Position numbers and translations under genes: made by a program. 64,000 nucleotides of DNA from Clostridium hydrogeniformans DSM 21757. GTDB lineage: Bacteria > Bacillota > Clostridia > Clostridiales > Clostridiaceae. How positions within the stretch are numbered: position 1 is the first letter of the stretch; every line of letters begins with the position of its first letter. This document shows, piece after piece, positions 26,574 to 34,514 of this stretch. Location: positions 496,001-560,000 of the forward strand of contig NZ_JMLJ01000003.1 of assembly GCF_000686705.1 (NCBI RefSeq), written 5' to 3'. The notes under the pieces are model-generated. The model saw only the letters and a list, made by a program, of their open reading frames with translations. It was not told the DNA's origin and searched no databases.

Positions 26574-26822
26574 TTATGTTTTTCTTTCATTAATTAATTT
26601 AATCTTTTTTTCTCTTGTTAGTTTCTTTATTGCATATTCTCTTTTCATTGCTTCAATTTTTTCTTCAAATTCCTCATAATATAAAATACTTACTGGAAGC
26701 CTTGCCCTAGTGTATTTGGCTCCTTTCCCTTCATTATGAACCTTTAATCGTCTTTCTAGGTTGGTTGTCCACCCTGTATATAATGTTTTATCATTACATT
26801 CTAATATATATACATAACACAT
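26574..26822 (-). CDS. GIY-YIG nuclease-domain protein (UPF0213/YazA-like)
   Basis: An 82-residue single-domain GIY-YIG protein. The motif pair reads [20 protein letters not shown], so the second half is YTG rather than YIG. The arginine in [10 protein letters not shown] and the glutamate in [20 protein letters not shown] are in the expected places. The UPF0213 role is uncertain, possibly DNA processing. Start is ATG 26822 with AGAGG 7 bases upstream; upstream in-frame codons lack an RBS. Its 3' end overlaps a weak hairpin formed by AAAACTTTTTA and TAAAAAGTTTT. Confidence 0.85.
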   Translation of the reverse strand: MCYVYILECNDKTLYTGWTTNLERRLKVHNEGKGAKYTRARLPVSILYYEEFEEKIEAMKREYAIKKLTREKKIKLINERKT

Positions 26823-27039
26823 AGTTATCCTCTTTATTCTCTTCATCTTTTCTTGTATTTATATTTAACATTATAAATACATAGGAGTAATTATACAACT
26901 GTTCTAAATACATTAGTAGTTTATATAATTACCCTTATCTTATATTATAAATAACTTAATGCCTCTTAATTAAGATTAATCCTCTAGGCTAAAATACATA
27001 GGATGATTATAAAATATAATAATTTTTATTCTATATAAA

Positions 27040-27909
27040 TTATTTAGGGTTAAATGGATTTATGTGAACCATGCAATGCTTAACGTTATTATTATCTTCA
27101 ATTTCTCTATGAATTTCTATAGCTATATTATGGGATTCTTCCACTGTAAGATCCTTATTTACTGATACCTCTACATCCACATAGAGGGTATTTACATGTA
27201 TCCTTGTTTTTATACTATCTATCCTTTCCACACCTTGAATTTCTAAAATTTCCTTAGTTATTTTTTCTATTACTCTCTCATCTGCTGACTTATCTATAAT
27301 CTCATGGGTACTTTGCTTTAATATATATATGGCTACTTTAACTATTACAATACATATTATTATGGAAACCATAGGATCTAAAATAGGAAACCCACTTCTA
27401 GCTCCAATTATCCCTACTAAAGCACCAACTGACGATATAGCATCTGATCTATGATGCCATGCATCAGCCTTCATAGAAGTACTATTTATGACCTTAGCAT
27501 ATTTTATGGTATACCAATACATCCATTCCTTAACTAATATAGATATAATTGCTCCAAATATAGCTATGGACTTTGGTTCATTATAGTTACCACTTATTAT
27601 TGTTTTAATTCCAGAGTAACCTATCCCTAATGCAACTAATAATAATAAAAACCCAAGAAAAATAGAAGCTAAGCTCTCTATTTTTTCATGACCATAAGGA
27701 TGACATTTATCATCTGGTTTACTAGAAAGCTTAAGACCTATAATGACTCCTATTGTTGTAAGAACATCTGATAAAGAATGAACCCCATCAGCTATCATTG
27801 CCGTACTTTTTCCTAGGATACCTATTATGGTTTTTATTAAAAATAAGAGTACATTAATGACTATGGTCACAAAACTTATTCTTATTCCTAAAGCTTTTTC
27901 TTTACTCAT
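27040..27909 (-). CDS. Cation diffusion facilitator (metal efflux, possibly iron)
   Basis: A 289-residue CDF antiporter exporting divalent metal against protons. Six membrane helices lie at ~10-210 and the transport-site motifs are AMIADGVHSLSDV (HxxxD) and ADAWHHRSDAIS (DxxHD-like). A cytoplasmic dimerisation domain follows, ending HCMVHINPFNPK. The start ATG 27909 follows GGAGGATTCA; an earlier ATG lies within the RBS. The 176-base divergent region to the ferritin-like gene carries Fur-like sequences, so Fe2+ efflux under Fur control is a reasonable inference; Zn or Mn cannot be excluded. Confidence 0.88.
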   Translation of the reverse strand: MSKEKALGIRISFVTIVINVLLFLIKTIIGILGKSTAMIADGVHSLSDVLTTIGVIIGLKLSSKPDDKCHPYGHEKIESLASIFLGFLLLLVALGIGYSGIKTIISGNYNEPKSIAIFGAIISILVKEWMYWYTIKYAKVINSTSMKADAWHHRSDAISSVGALVGIIGARSGFPILDPMVSIIICIVIVKVAIYILKQSTHEIIDKSADERVIEKITKEILEIQGVERIDSIKTRIHVNTLYVDVEVSVNKDLTVEESHNIAIEIHREIEDNNNVKHCMVHINPFNPK

Positions 27910-27919
27910 TGAATCCTCC

Positions 27920-27932
27920 ATTATCAATTGAT
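27920..27932. promoter_or_regulatory. 13-bp repeat, proximal copy (candidate Fur-type site)
   Basis: ATTATCAATTGAT occurs here, 10 bases upstream of the efflux gene, and again at 28011-28023 on the other side of the same divergent region. The ATTATCAAT element resembles a Fur half site. Confidence 0.45.
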
Positions 27933-28010
27933 TTTATTTAATATATATAAGATTTATAATTATAATATTCTATTAAAAGCATTTTGTTCCACTAAATTTT
28001 ACTATTATTC

Positions 28011-28032
28011 ATTATCAATTGATAATGATAAT
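28011..28032. promoter_or_regulatory. Candidate Fur box of the efflux/ferritin-like pair
   Basis: ATTATCAATTGATAATGATA and two more bases contain the palindromic ATTATCAATTGATAAT plus an exact 12-base match to the left part of the Fur consensus (GATAATGATAAT). It lies about 55 bases upstream of the ferritin-like gene. Confidence 0.6.
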
Positions 28033-28085
28033 TTGAATTAATAATAATTTATATACTTATGCACAAACTATAATGAGGTGATTTT

Positions 28086-28496
28086 ATGAGTAATAATATA
28101 AATGATTTTATGAAAGGAATTTATATGGGTATAGATACCTTTTCTAATCTATCTGAAAAATGTGAGGATCCATCATTAAAATCTTTACTAACTGAAACTT
28201 CTTTAATGTACGAACGTCATAAAAATACTTTGAAAAATAAGTTAGGCTCTAGTGGTATAGAAACCAGTAATAACTCTGGACTATTTGGAAAGCTTACAGA
28301 AACCTTTTATGAAATAAAAAATATTTTTGGTAATAATCCAGAGGAAATAAGAAATGAAGCTAAGAAATCTATTAAAACAGGTATAGAAATGAGCGAAAGA
28401 TTTCTATCCTCCTATGAGAATGGAGATAATGAAACAAACCTTCTTATAAAAGGAATGATTGAAGATAGTAAATCTATGCTAGAAAAATATAGTTAG
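28086..28496 (+). CDS. Four-helix-bundle protein (DUF2383-like)
   Basis: A 136-residue helical protein. Helices begin NINDFMKGIYMGIDTFSNLS and continue through LLTETSLMYERHKNTLKNKL and KSIKTGIEMSERFLSSY. Glu and His residues in the second helix (ETSLMYERH) are placed like those of ferritin-like DUF2383 proteins. That family belongs to the ferritin-like superfamily and has no firm function. RBS is TGAGGTG. It is divergent from a metal efflux pump across candidate Fur sites, which suggests a role in iron or oxidative stress; this is inferred from context. Confidence 0.65.
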   Translation: MSNNINDFMKGIYMGIDTFSNLSEKCEDPSLKSLLTETSLMYERHKNTLKNKLGSSGIETSNNSGLFGKLTETFYEIKNIFGNNPEEIRNEAKKSIKTGIEMSERFLSSYENGDNETNLLIKGMIEDSKSMLEKYS

Positions 28497-28584
28497 CACC
28501 ATATATTTTATATTTTAGGAGCGAAACTTTTCCATATGCAAATTATATTTAACCTATAATTCTATAATTTTTTGAAACTCTTAA

Positions 28585-28623
28585 AGTAAATAAACATAGG
28601 GGTTTTTCCTATGTTTATTTACT
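28585..28623. terminator. Terminator between ferritin-like and BusR-like genes
   Basis: A perfect 16-bp stem AGTAAATAAACATAGG with its complement and a 7-nt loop. The right arm includes the stop codon of the BusR-like gene, so the hairpin serves both convergent genes. Confidence 0.8.
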
Positions 28624-29241
28624 AGATTTTATGTATTTTTCTACTGTTTCTAGCACTTCATCACTACCAACATACACTATTATGTCTTCTTCTTTTATAA
28701 CAAAATAAGGTCCTGGAGATAAAAACATTTCTTCCCCTCTTTTTATTCCCACTATAGTTGCCTTGGTGTTATGCCAAAAGTTTATTTCTCCTATGGAATT
28801 TCCAACTATTATACTACCATTTTCCACCTTACTTTCGAAGGTTGCTATAAATCCATTACTTCTAACACTAGAAGAATATTCAATTAACTTATCTATATTT
28901 TCTTCTATCTTACTATCTATAAGTTTTCTTTCTTTAATAAGGTTAAAAGTATCCACCTTTAAATTATTAAAATCACTTTTAGTTTTAAATTTACCTAGAA
29001 ATTCTTTTGCTTTTTCTTTACTTCTAATGATTATTCCACTTTTTTCTGTTACTTCTACTACTTCTGTATCCTTTAAAAGAGCAACTGCTCTTCTTATAGT
29101 TTCTGGAGATACGTTATATATACTAACAAGGGTAGATCTACCACTTATCCTTTCCCCTTCACGAAACTCTCCAATAGATATTCTGTAAGCTACATCCACA
29201 GCTATTTTTATATAGCTTGGCATGCTGATTCTTTTAGCCAT
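28615..29241 (-). CDS. busR: BusR-like GntR regulator with RCK_C (c-di-AMP sensing) domain
   Basis: About 208 residues. An N-terminal GntR winged helix lies at ~10-75 (ISGRSTLVSIYNVSPETIRR), then a helical linker, then an RCK_C/TrkA-C domain at ~130-205 (IVGNSIGEINF, IVGIKRGEEMFLSPGPYFVI). This GntR+RCK_C arrangement is that of BusR, which in streptococci and lactococci binds c-di-AMP and represses betaine uptake. It is divergent from a BCCT transporter with two matching inverted repeats between them. I chose ATG 29241, 9 bases after AAAGGAG. The ligand is inferred from the domain family. Confidence 0.85.
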   Translation of the reverse strand: MAKRISMPSYIKIAVDVAYRISIGEFREGERISGRSTLVSIYNVSPETIRRAVALLKDTEVVEVTEKSGIIIRSKEKAKEFLGKFKTKSDFNNLKVDTFNLIKERKLIDSKIEENIDKLIEYSSSVRSNGFIATFESKVENGSIIVGNSIGEINFWHNTKATIVGIKRGEEMFLSPGPYFVIKEEDIIVYVGSDEVLETVEKYIKSSK

Positions 29242-29329
29242 TACCATCTTCTCCTTTACTGTAACACCTAAGTTGAATTTTATCATAAAGTTTATAATTT
29301 TTAAACATAGTTAATACATCTTTCTTTTT

Positions 29330-29357
29330 GCCAACTCTTATGTTATAATAAGTTGGC
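29330..29357. promoter_or_regulatory. BusR-like operator 1, over a promoter
   Basis: GCCAACT-N14-AGTTGGC is a 28-base interrupted palindrome with perfect 7-base arms. A TATAAT lies inside its spacer (29344-29349), so binding would block promoter use. It matches operator 2 in arms and spacing. Confidence 0.7.
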
Positions 29358-29358
29358 A

Positions 29359-29395
29359 GATGAAAATAAGAAAAACTTATTTCATCTTTTATTTT
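29359..29395 (+). terminator. Hairpin with T-rich tail in the BCCT leader
   Basis: GATGAAAATAAG pairs with CTTATTTCATC (one bulge) around AAAAA, followed by TTTTATTTT. It lies between the two operators, upstream of the transporter. It looks like a terminator and could attenuate transcription starting near 29360, or be incidental. Confidence 0.45.
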
Positions 29396-29404
29396 CGCAA
29401 AACT

Positions 29405-29432
29405 GACAACTTATTTCAAATGAAAAGTTGGT
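29405..29432. promoter_or_regulatory. BusR-like operator 2, next to the BCCT start
   Basis: GACAACT-N14-AGTTGGT has the same 28-base architecture as operator 1 and ends just before the RBS of the transporter gene. The centres of the two sites are 75 bases apart, suiting a tetrameric or looping repressor. Confidence 0.7.
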
Positions 29433-29449
29433 AGTAAAGGAGGACTTAG

Positions 29450-30997
29450 ATGATTAAATTTTTACGTAAAGAAAATATAAATAAAAATATTATATATTTT
29501 AGTTCAATGGTTATTTCTGTAATACTATTTATCTGGGGTTTCTTTTTTAAAGATGCCTTTGAAAGTTCAACAAATAAATCACTAGCATTTATAACCTCTA
29601 ATTTTTCTTGGTTTTATATGGTTCTTATGATTGGATTTTTTGTATTTTGTTTATACTTATTGTTTAGTAAATATGGAAATATAAAGCTTGGATCAGATGA
29701 CTCAAAACCTGAATTCTCTAACCTATCTTGGTTCGCCATGTTATTTAGTGCTGGTATTGGTATAGGTCTTGTATTCTGGGGAGTTGCTGAACCTTTAACT
29801 CACTTTATGAGTCCATTAGGAGAAGATGGAGGCACAGCTTCTGCTAAAATTTTTGCTTTAAAAAAATCTTTCCTACATTGGGGAATATCAGCTTGGGCTT
29901 GTTATGCATCCCTTGCTCTTTCCATAGCTTACATGCATTTTAGAAAGGGAAAGCCTGCTTTAATAAGTTCACTTTTAATCCCTTTAATAGGAGAAAAAGC
30001 TGCCAAAGGCATAATAGGTAAAGTTGTAGATATACTTACTATCTTCGCAACTATAGCTGGAATTGTAACATCTCTTGGACTTGGAACCCTTCAAATAAAT
30101 AGTGGATTAAACTATCTATTTAATATTCCAAACTCAAAAATTGTTCAAGTAGTAATTATAGCTATAATTACTGTACTATTTTTAATATCAGCATCTACTG
30201 GAGTTAAAAAGGGTATAAAAATACTTTCTAATGGTAATATGTTACTTGCAGTATTACTACTTCTAGCTGCAATAGTTATTGGCCCAACAAAGGATATGAT
30301 CCTAAATTTATTTACAGGATTAAAGGCTTATCCTGGTGCCCTACTATCACAAATAAATATATTTGTAAGTGGTTCTTGGTATGAACAATGGACATTATTC
30401 TACTGGGGTTGGTGGATAGCTTGGGCTCCTTTTGTAGCTATCTTTATAGCTAGGGTTTCTAAAGGACGTACCATTAGAGAATTTATACTCGGAGTATTAT
30501 TTGTTCCTGCTGGATTCTGTCTTATTTGGTTCTCAGTATTTGGTACCCTAGGCTTTAATGTGGATTCTGCTGTTGCTATGGAAGCTATTAAAGAAGTAGA
30601 AACTGCATTGTTTGTGATATTTAATCAGTATCATCTAGGTTCTATTCTTTCTGTACTAGCTATACTCCTTCTATTTACATTCTTTATAACTAGTGCTGAC
30701 TCTGCTACCTTTGTTCTAGCTATGATAGCAAGTAATGGTGATAATAAACCTTCAACTAGTAAGAAAATTATTTTAGGGGTTATCCAATCTTTACTTACCA
30801 TAGCCTTATTATTTGCTGGTGGTCTTAAAATGATTCAAACAGCCTCTATAATTATGGCATTACCATTTTCAATAATTATGCTTGCTAATCTTGTAGCTTT
30901 CTTAAAAGAATTAAAAAGTAGTGAGAAAGTAGAGAATTCTTCGCTAACATGTAGGATAAAAGATTTTTTCTCTCTAAAAAGTAAAACTAATAATTAA
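29450..30997 (+). CDS. BCCT family osmolyte (glycine betaine) transporter
   Basis: A 515-residue betaine/carnitine/choline transporter with twelve predicted helices. The family signature is YWGWWIAWAPFVAIFIAR, then SKGRTIREF, and the substrate-site region is SAGIGIGLVFWGVAEP. It uses an ion gradient to take up compatible solutes at high osmolarity. The divergent BusR-like regulator and two operators indicate c-di-AMP-linked osmotic control. RBS is AAAGGAGG. The preference among betaine, choline and carnitine cannot be read. A perfect terminator follows. Confidence 0.92.
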   Translation: MIKFLRKENINKNIIYFSSMVISVILFIWGFFFKDAFESSTNKSLAFITSNFSWFYMVLMIGFFVFCLYLLFSKYGNIKLGSDDSKPEFSNLSWFAMLFSAGIGIGLVFWGVAEPLTHFMSPLGEDGGTASAKIFALKKSFLHWGISAWACYASLALSIAYMHFRKGKPALISSLLIPLIGEKAAKGIIGKVVDILTIFATIAGIVTSLGLGTLQINSGLNYLFNIPNSKIVQVVIIAIITVLFLISASTGVKKGIKILSNGNMLLAVLLLLAAIVIGPTKDMILNLFTGLKAYPGALLSQINIFVSGSWYEQWTLFYWGWWIAWAPFVAIFIARVSKGRTIREFILGVLFVPAGFCLIWFSVFGTLGFNVDSAVAMEAIKEVETALFVIFNQYHLGSILSVLAILLLFTFFITSADSATFVLAMIASNGDNKPSTSKKIILGVIQSLLTIALLFAGGLKMIQTASIIMALPFSIIMLANLVAFLKELKSSEKVENSSLTCRIKDFFSLKSKTNN

Positions 30998-31075
30998 GAA
31001 AAGTTGTATAACTATGATATGTTATATTAAAATAATTACTATAATAAAAGAAGAACTTCTTAATTATGGTAATTC

Positions 31076-31132
31076 AAAAATAAACACTATGAAACTTTAT
31101 TGAAACCCAATAAATTCATAGTGTTTATTTTT
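31076..31132. terminator. Bidirectional terminator after the BCCT gene
   Basis: A perfect 18-bp stem, AAAAATAAACACTATGAA with its complement, over a ~21-nt loop, between convergent genes. Confidence 0.85.
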
Positions 31133-31141
31133 ACTTTATAC

Positions 31142-31729
31142 CTATTTATCTAAGATTTTCTTTGCCTCTAACATCCTTTGAATTACCGTTACTATTATCA
31201 TTAAAGAAAATATATTGGTTATATATCCCACATAGTTGGTAAATATTATCATAAAGGAAAATAATATAAAGCCTTCTGTTCTTTCTGCAACCCCAGCCTG
31301 GTAATAAAAAGATTTAATTCCCTTTTTCTCACTTAAGGCACCTACTGTTAAAAATATAGTCATGGATATTAATATACACATAGTTAATACTATAAGATTC
31401 ATCCTTATACCTTCAAACTTAAAAGCTAAAGCTAGTATAACTGATATTTCAACTATCCTATCAAAAGTTATATCCATTAAAGTACCAAAGTCAGTAGTAT
31501 TTTTGCTTTTTCTTGCCATAGCACCATCTACAGCATCTAAATACCCAGATATCCAAAGCACTATAACAGCCAAGTACTTCATATCAAAATATATAAATAT
31601 AAATGTTAATATTCCTATTAACAGTGCAAGGAAAGTTATATGATTTGCTTTAAGTCTCATTTTAAGAAAAAACTTTGCCCCCACCTCTATTAGTGGATTC
31701 ACGTATTTTCTTCCATATGTATCTAGCAT
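31142..31729 (-). CDS. CDP-alcohol phosphatidyltransferase
   Basis: A 195-residue membrane enzyme with about five or six hydrophobic segments. It holds the complete family motif D-x2-DG-x2-AR-x8-G-x3-D-x3-D, read here from DAVDGAMARKSKNTTDFG and on to MDITFD. It transfers a phosphatidyl group from CDP-diacylglycerol to an alcohol such as glycerol-phosphate or inositol-phosphate; the acceptor is uncertain because pgsA-type housekeeping genes are usually elsewhere. RBS is AAAGGAGG. It appears monocistronic. Confidence 0.88.
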   Translation of the reverse strand: MLDTYGRKYVNPLIEVGAKFFLKMRLKANHITFLALLIGILTFIFIYFDMKYLAVIVLWISGYLDAVDGAMARKSKNTTDFGTLMDITFDRIVEISVILALAFKFEGIRMNLIVLTMCILISMTIFLTVGALSEKKGIKSFYYQAGVAERTEGFILFSFMIIFTNYVGYITNIFSLMIIVTVIQRMLEAKKILDK

Positions 31730-31874
31730 TTTTTCCTCCTTTGAATTTGTTTTTATATTAGAATAATACTTAAAATCTCCGTCCCCTCATAAGGTATTTA
31801 TATTTTCTATGTAAATTTTAAGGAAGCCATTTTAACTTCCCACACTTTGTTTCTAGGTACTTAAGAAGTAAATA

Positions 31875-31955
31875 TTAAAGATACTGTACTTCATAAAGAA
31901 TATATGGATCACGTGAAAACACAACATAGGGAACTTTCCCATTATAATTTAGCAT
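31875..31955 (-). pseudogene. Out-of-frame C-terminal tail of the Nudix gene
   Basis: Directly after the Nudix stop, the alternative frame reads 26 codons beginning MLNYNGKVPYVVFSRDPYIL, then a TAA. NGKV-Y followed by a Tyr-rich tail is the usual C-terminus of this Nudix subfamily. Adding one base near 31955-31960 would join the frames, so a one-base deletion, or a sequencing error, has cut the protein short. Confidence 0.6.
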
Positions 31956-32353
31956 ATATCAACCTTATCTTTCATAAATTCTTCATTTATTATATCTAAT
32001 ATATTCTCTCTATGGACCCACTTTACTTCAAGACTTTCATCACTTGTTGTAAGCTCACCTGAAACTGCTTTCCCAGTAAATCCAAAGCTTACAATTGAAC
32101 CAATAGGACTAACTCCATCAGGTTGAAGCCTCTTTGCTATATTTGAATGAACTGCTCTTAACTCCCCAACCTGAATATCTATTCCAGTTTCTTCTTTTAC
32201 TTCTCTCTTTAATGCATCAGTAAGAGTCTCTCCAGGCTCCACTTGTCCCCCTGGGATCTCCCATCCTCTATCTGGATTTCTCATCATAAGTATTTTTCCC
32301 TCTTCATTTTCTATTAGTCCACCAACAGCAACAATATGAACTGGGTAATTCAT
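31949..32353 (-). CDS. Nudix hydrolase, probably frameshifted near its end
   Basis: A 134-residue Nudix pyrophosphohydrolase. The complete box GX5EX7REUXEEXGU is read as GGQVEPGETLTDALKREVKE followed by ETG, residues ~35-57. It hydrolyses a nucleoside diphosphate linked to another group; the substrate is unknown. RBS AAAGGGGA. The frame stops at KDKVDIC, whereas the family continues with a further ~25 residues that are found in the next frame, so the gene is likely truncated by a one-base deletion. The catalytic core is intact and may still fold. Confidence 0.82.
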   Translation of the reverse strand: MNYPVHIVAVGGLIENEEGKILMMRNPDRGWEIPGGQVEPGETLTDALKREVKEETGIDIQVGELRAVHSNIAKRLQPDGVSPIGSIVSFGFTGKAVSGELTTSDESLEVKWVHRENILDIINEEFMKDKVDIC

Positions 32354-32567
32354 AATACAATAATCCCCTTTCTATTTCACCATATTTTATAGGTTCTTAT
32401 TAGAAATCCACTTCCTATATATGGTATATAATAGCACATGTTTCAGAATAGTGTATACATGAAAATGAATATATTTTCTCCTTATAAATAAGGCTTCACT
32501 ACTACAATAAGATGGGATCTTACTTTTACACCGCTTACTTTCCTTACTTATTTCTTATACAAAGCTT

Positions 32568-33233
32568 TTATTCCTCTCTTAAGTCCTTACTTAAGAATCT
32601 TTTTTTCATAAATATAGATATTACAATAAGTCCTATTAGCATAGCTATAGATAAGTAGAAGCTACTTTTACCTACATTTACCCATTGAGCTCCTATATTT
32701 GTAAACACTAGTATTCCTGGTATAGTTCCTATTAAAGTTGCTAATATAAAATCCTTATACTTTATACTAGTAAGTCCTGCCCCATAACTTATAACATCAA
32801 AAGGAAATAGTGGTATAAGTCTCAATAAAATTACTATAACAAAGCCTTTATCTTCTATAATTTTTTCTAATTTATCTAATTTATTCTTTGCTATGTTTTT
32901 TATAAAATCTCGCCCTAAAATTTTAGATATATAAAAAGATATGCTCCCACCTATCATAGCTCCAATAGTTGTGTATATATACCCTTCTAAAAGTCCAAAT
33001 AATATCCCTCCTGTTATTGCAAGAATAGAATCTGGAAAAAGGGTTAAAGGTACTAAAGCAAACATTATTATATATATAATAGGTGCTAATGATCCATAGG
33101 ACTTAACAAAATCCTCTATGTTTTTTGTAGAATTTCCTGAAAATATATTAAGCTTCTTTATAATAAATATAATACCTACTAAAATCAGAACACTCAGTAA
33201 CCCCTTTAATATTTTTAAATTTCTTTCCTTCAT
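32568..33233 (-). CDS. TVP38/TMEM64 (DedA-like) membrane protein, operon distal copy
   Basis: A 221-residue membrane protein of the VTT/SNARE-associated family. Hallmarks are GGILFGLLEGYIYTTIGAMI, SFYISKILGRDFI and LRLIPLFPFDVISYGAGLTS, the last a re-entrant helix motif. The family is implicated in lipid scrambling or transport. The start is ATG 33233 with AAAGGAGG 6 bases upstream; the longer open frame would translate dispersed repeat copy C and is rejected. It is a paralogue of the protein at 34515 and lies at the end of the rhodanese/Fe-S operon, separated from it by the repeat. Confidence 0.88.
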   Translation of the reverse strand: MKERNLKILKGLLSVLILVGIIFIIKKLNIFSGNSTKNIEDFVKSYGSLAPIIYIIMFALVPLTLFPDSILAITGGILFGLLEGYIYTTIGAMIGGSISFYISKILGRDFIKNIAKNKLDKLEKIIEDKGFVIVILLRLIPLFPFDVISYGAGLTSIKYKDFILATLIGTIPGILVFTNIGAQWVNVGKSSFYLSIAMLIGLIVISIFMKKRFLSKDLREE

Positions 33234-33243
33234 ATTTCCTCCT

Positions 33244-33335
33244 TTTATCTGATGGCTATAAGCTTTAACACCCTCATCCTCGTACAAGGTGGGGGTGTTA
33301 AAGTTGCTACGCCCCTAAATTAACTCATCTAACTT
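33244..33335 (+). repeat. Dispersed ~135 bp repeat family, copy C (right end missing)
   Basis: TTTATCTGATGG through the CTCATCTAAC landmark, without the terminal hairpin. It has an 11-bp internal stem, CTTTAACACCC with GGGTGTTAAAG, stronger than in the other copies. Its left end touches the RBS of the TVP38 gene and its right end contains the stop codon of the Fe-S gene, so it fills the whole junction inside the operon. Confidence 0.72.
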
Positions 33336-34446
33336 TTCTTTTTACATTATACCTATTAGTCCATTTTTTTATAGTTCCCTCAATATCCTGAGTTAACTTT
33401 TCTCCATTTATAACCTTAGGATTAAATAAAAAATCTAATATATGAAGAGAACTCTTTCCACCTCTTATCATAGACTCAACACATGACTCACAATAAGAAA
33501 CTATATAGTCAGCCTCTGTTTCTTCTGCCCTATTATTCATCTCTCTTAACGCTAGCTTATTGTTAGTTACACATACCATACCACCAGCTCCACAGCACTG
33601 TGTTTTGTCTCTATTTTTTTCAAACTCTATTATATTTACTCCAAGCTCCCTTAATATTTTTCGTACACTTTCATGTATTACTTTTTCCTCTCTAATTGGG
33701 CAAGGATCATGAAGGGCAAAGGTTTCCTTTATATTTTTATATTTCCCCTTAACTTCTTCTGGAACTCCATTTTCCCCTATAACTTCCCACAAAGAGGTTA
33801 CCTTAACATTACTATTACTTTTAATAGTTTTATAACAATTTTCACAGGCTACAATTACCTCTTCTATGTTATTATCTTCTATGATTTTATTGAGTCCTGA
33901 ATAGTAATTTTTAAACCCCTCTATATCTCCCATGTCTAAGGTTGGTTTTCCACAACACTGAAATAATATAGAAATATTCTCTGTTACCTTTTCTAAATAT
34001 CTATAAGTTTCTAAAATTATATTAGGATCATAGGAACTTAAACTACATCCTGGTATAAAGATTCTTTTTATGTTTTTTTCTTTAATCTCGGAGGTGAATA
34101 AAGGTGAAAAACTGTTCTTCTGATGAAATCTAACAGTATTATATCCTAACTCTTTAAGTGCCTCTTTATTATTCTTAAATATATCCTCTCTTGAATTAAA
34201 GAATATATCCTTAAAATCTATGTCCTTAGGACATTCCATGGTACATCTATTACAAAGCATACAAGAAAAAGCCATGTTTTTATCTATTGTATTTTCCTTT
34301 ATAACCTTACCTAAAAAGTCTTTAGGGGATTCTATAAAGTCCTTCATCATTGGGCATACCTTCATGCACTTCTTACAATCTATACATTGCTTTTCACTAT
34401 AATTTATGCTCTCTATTAAATCCTTACTTAATTTAATCTTATCCAC
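33325..34446 (-). CDS. Fe-S oxidoreductase with two 4Fe-4S motifs and CCG domains
   Basis: A 373-residue HdrD/GlpC-like protein. Two ferredoxin motifs lie at ~17-30 (CIDCKKCMKVCP) and ~62-73 (CMLCNRCTMECP). Two CCG-type cysteine domains follow (FQCCGKPTLDMG at ~165; TQCCGAGGMVCV at ~290). Such proteins pass electrons between a membrane or flavin partner and a thiol or disulfide. Start is GTG 34446, 7 bases after GGGGG. It stands between two TVP38 genes and downstream of a rhodanese lipoprotein, which suggests membrane sulfur or thiol redox. Its stop codon falls within repeat copy C. Confidence 0.85.
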   Translation of the reverse strand: MDKIKLSKDLIESINYSEKQCIDCKKCMKVCPMMKDFIESPKDFLGKVIKENTIDKNMAFSCMLCNRCTMECPKDIDFKDIFFNSREDIFKNNKEALKELGYNTVRFHQKNSFSPLFTSEIKEKNIKRIFIPGCSLSSYDPNIILETYRYLEKVTENISILFQCCGKPTLDMGDIEGFKNYYSGLNKIIEDNNIEEVIVACENCYKTIKSNSNVKVTSLWEVIGENGVPEEVKGKYKNIKETFALHDPCPIREEKVIHESVRKILRELGVNIIEFEKNRDKTQCCGAGGMVCVTNNKLALREMNNRAEETEADYIVSYCESCVESMIRGGKSSLHILDFLFNPKVINGEKLTQDIEGTIKKWTNRYNVKRKVR

Positions 34447-34514
34447 ACCATATCCCCCTTATATATCTACAAAACAACATGGATTGCCTTTTTGAAGCAA
34501 CCCATATTCTTAAG

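Noticed and set aside
33234-33287. N-terminal extension of the distal TVP38 protein
   Set aside because: The extra residues are a translation of dispersed repeat copy C, and the RBS AAAGGAGG directly precedes the ATG at 33233.
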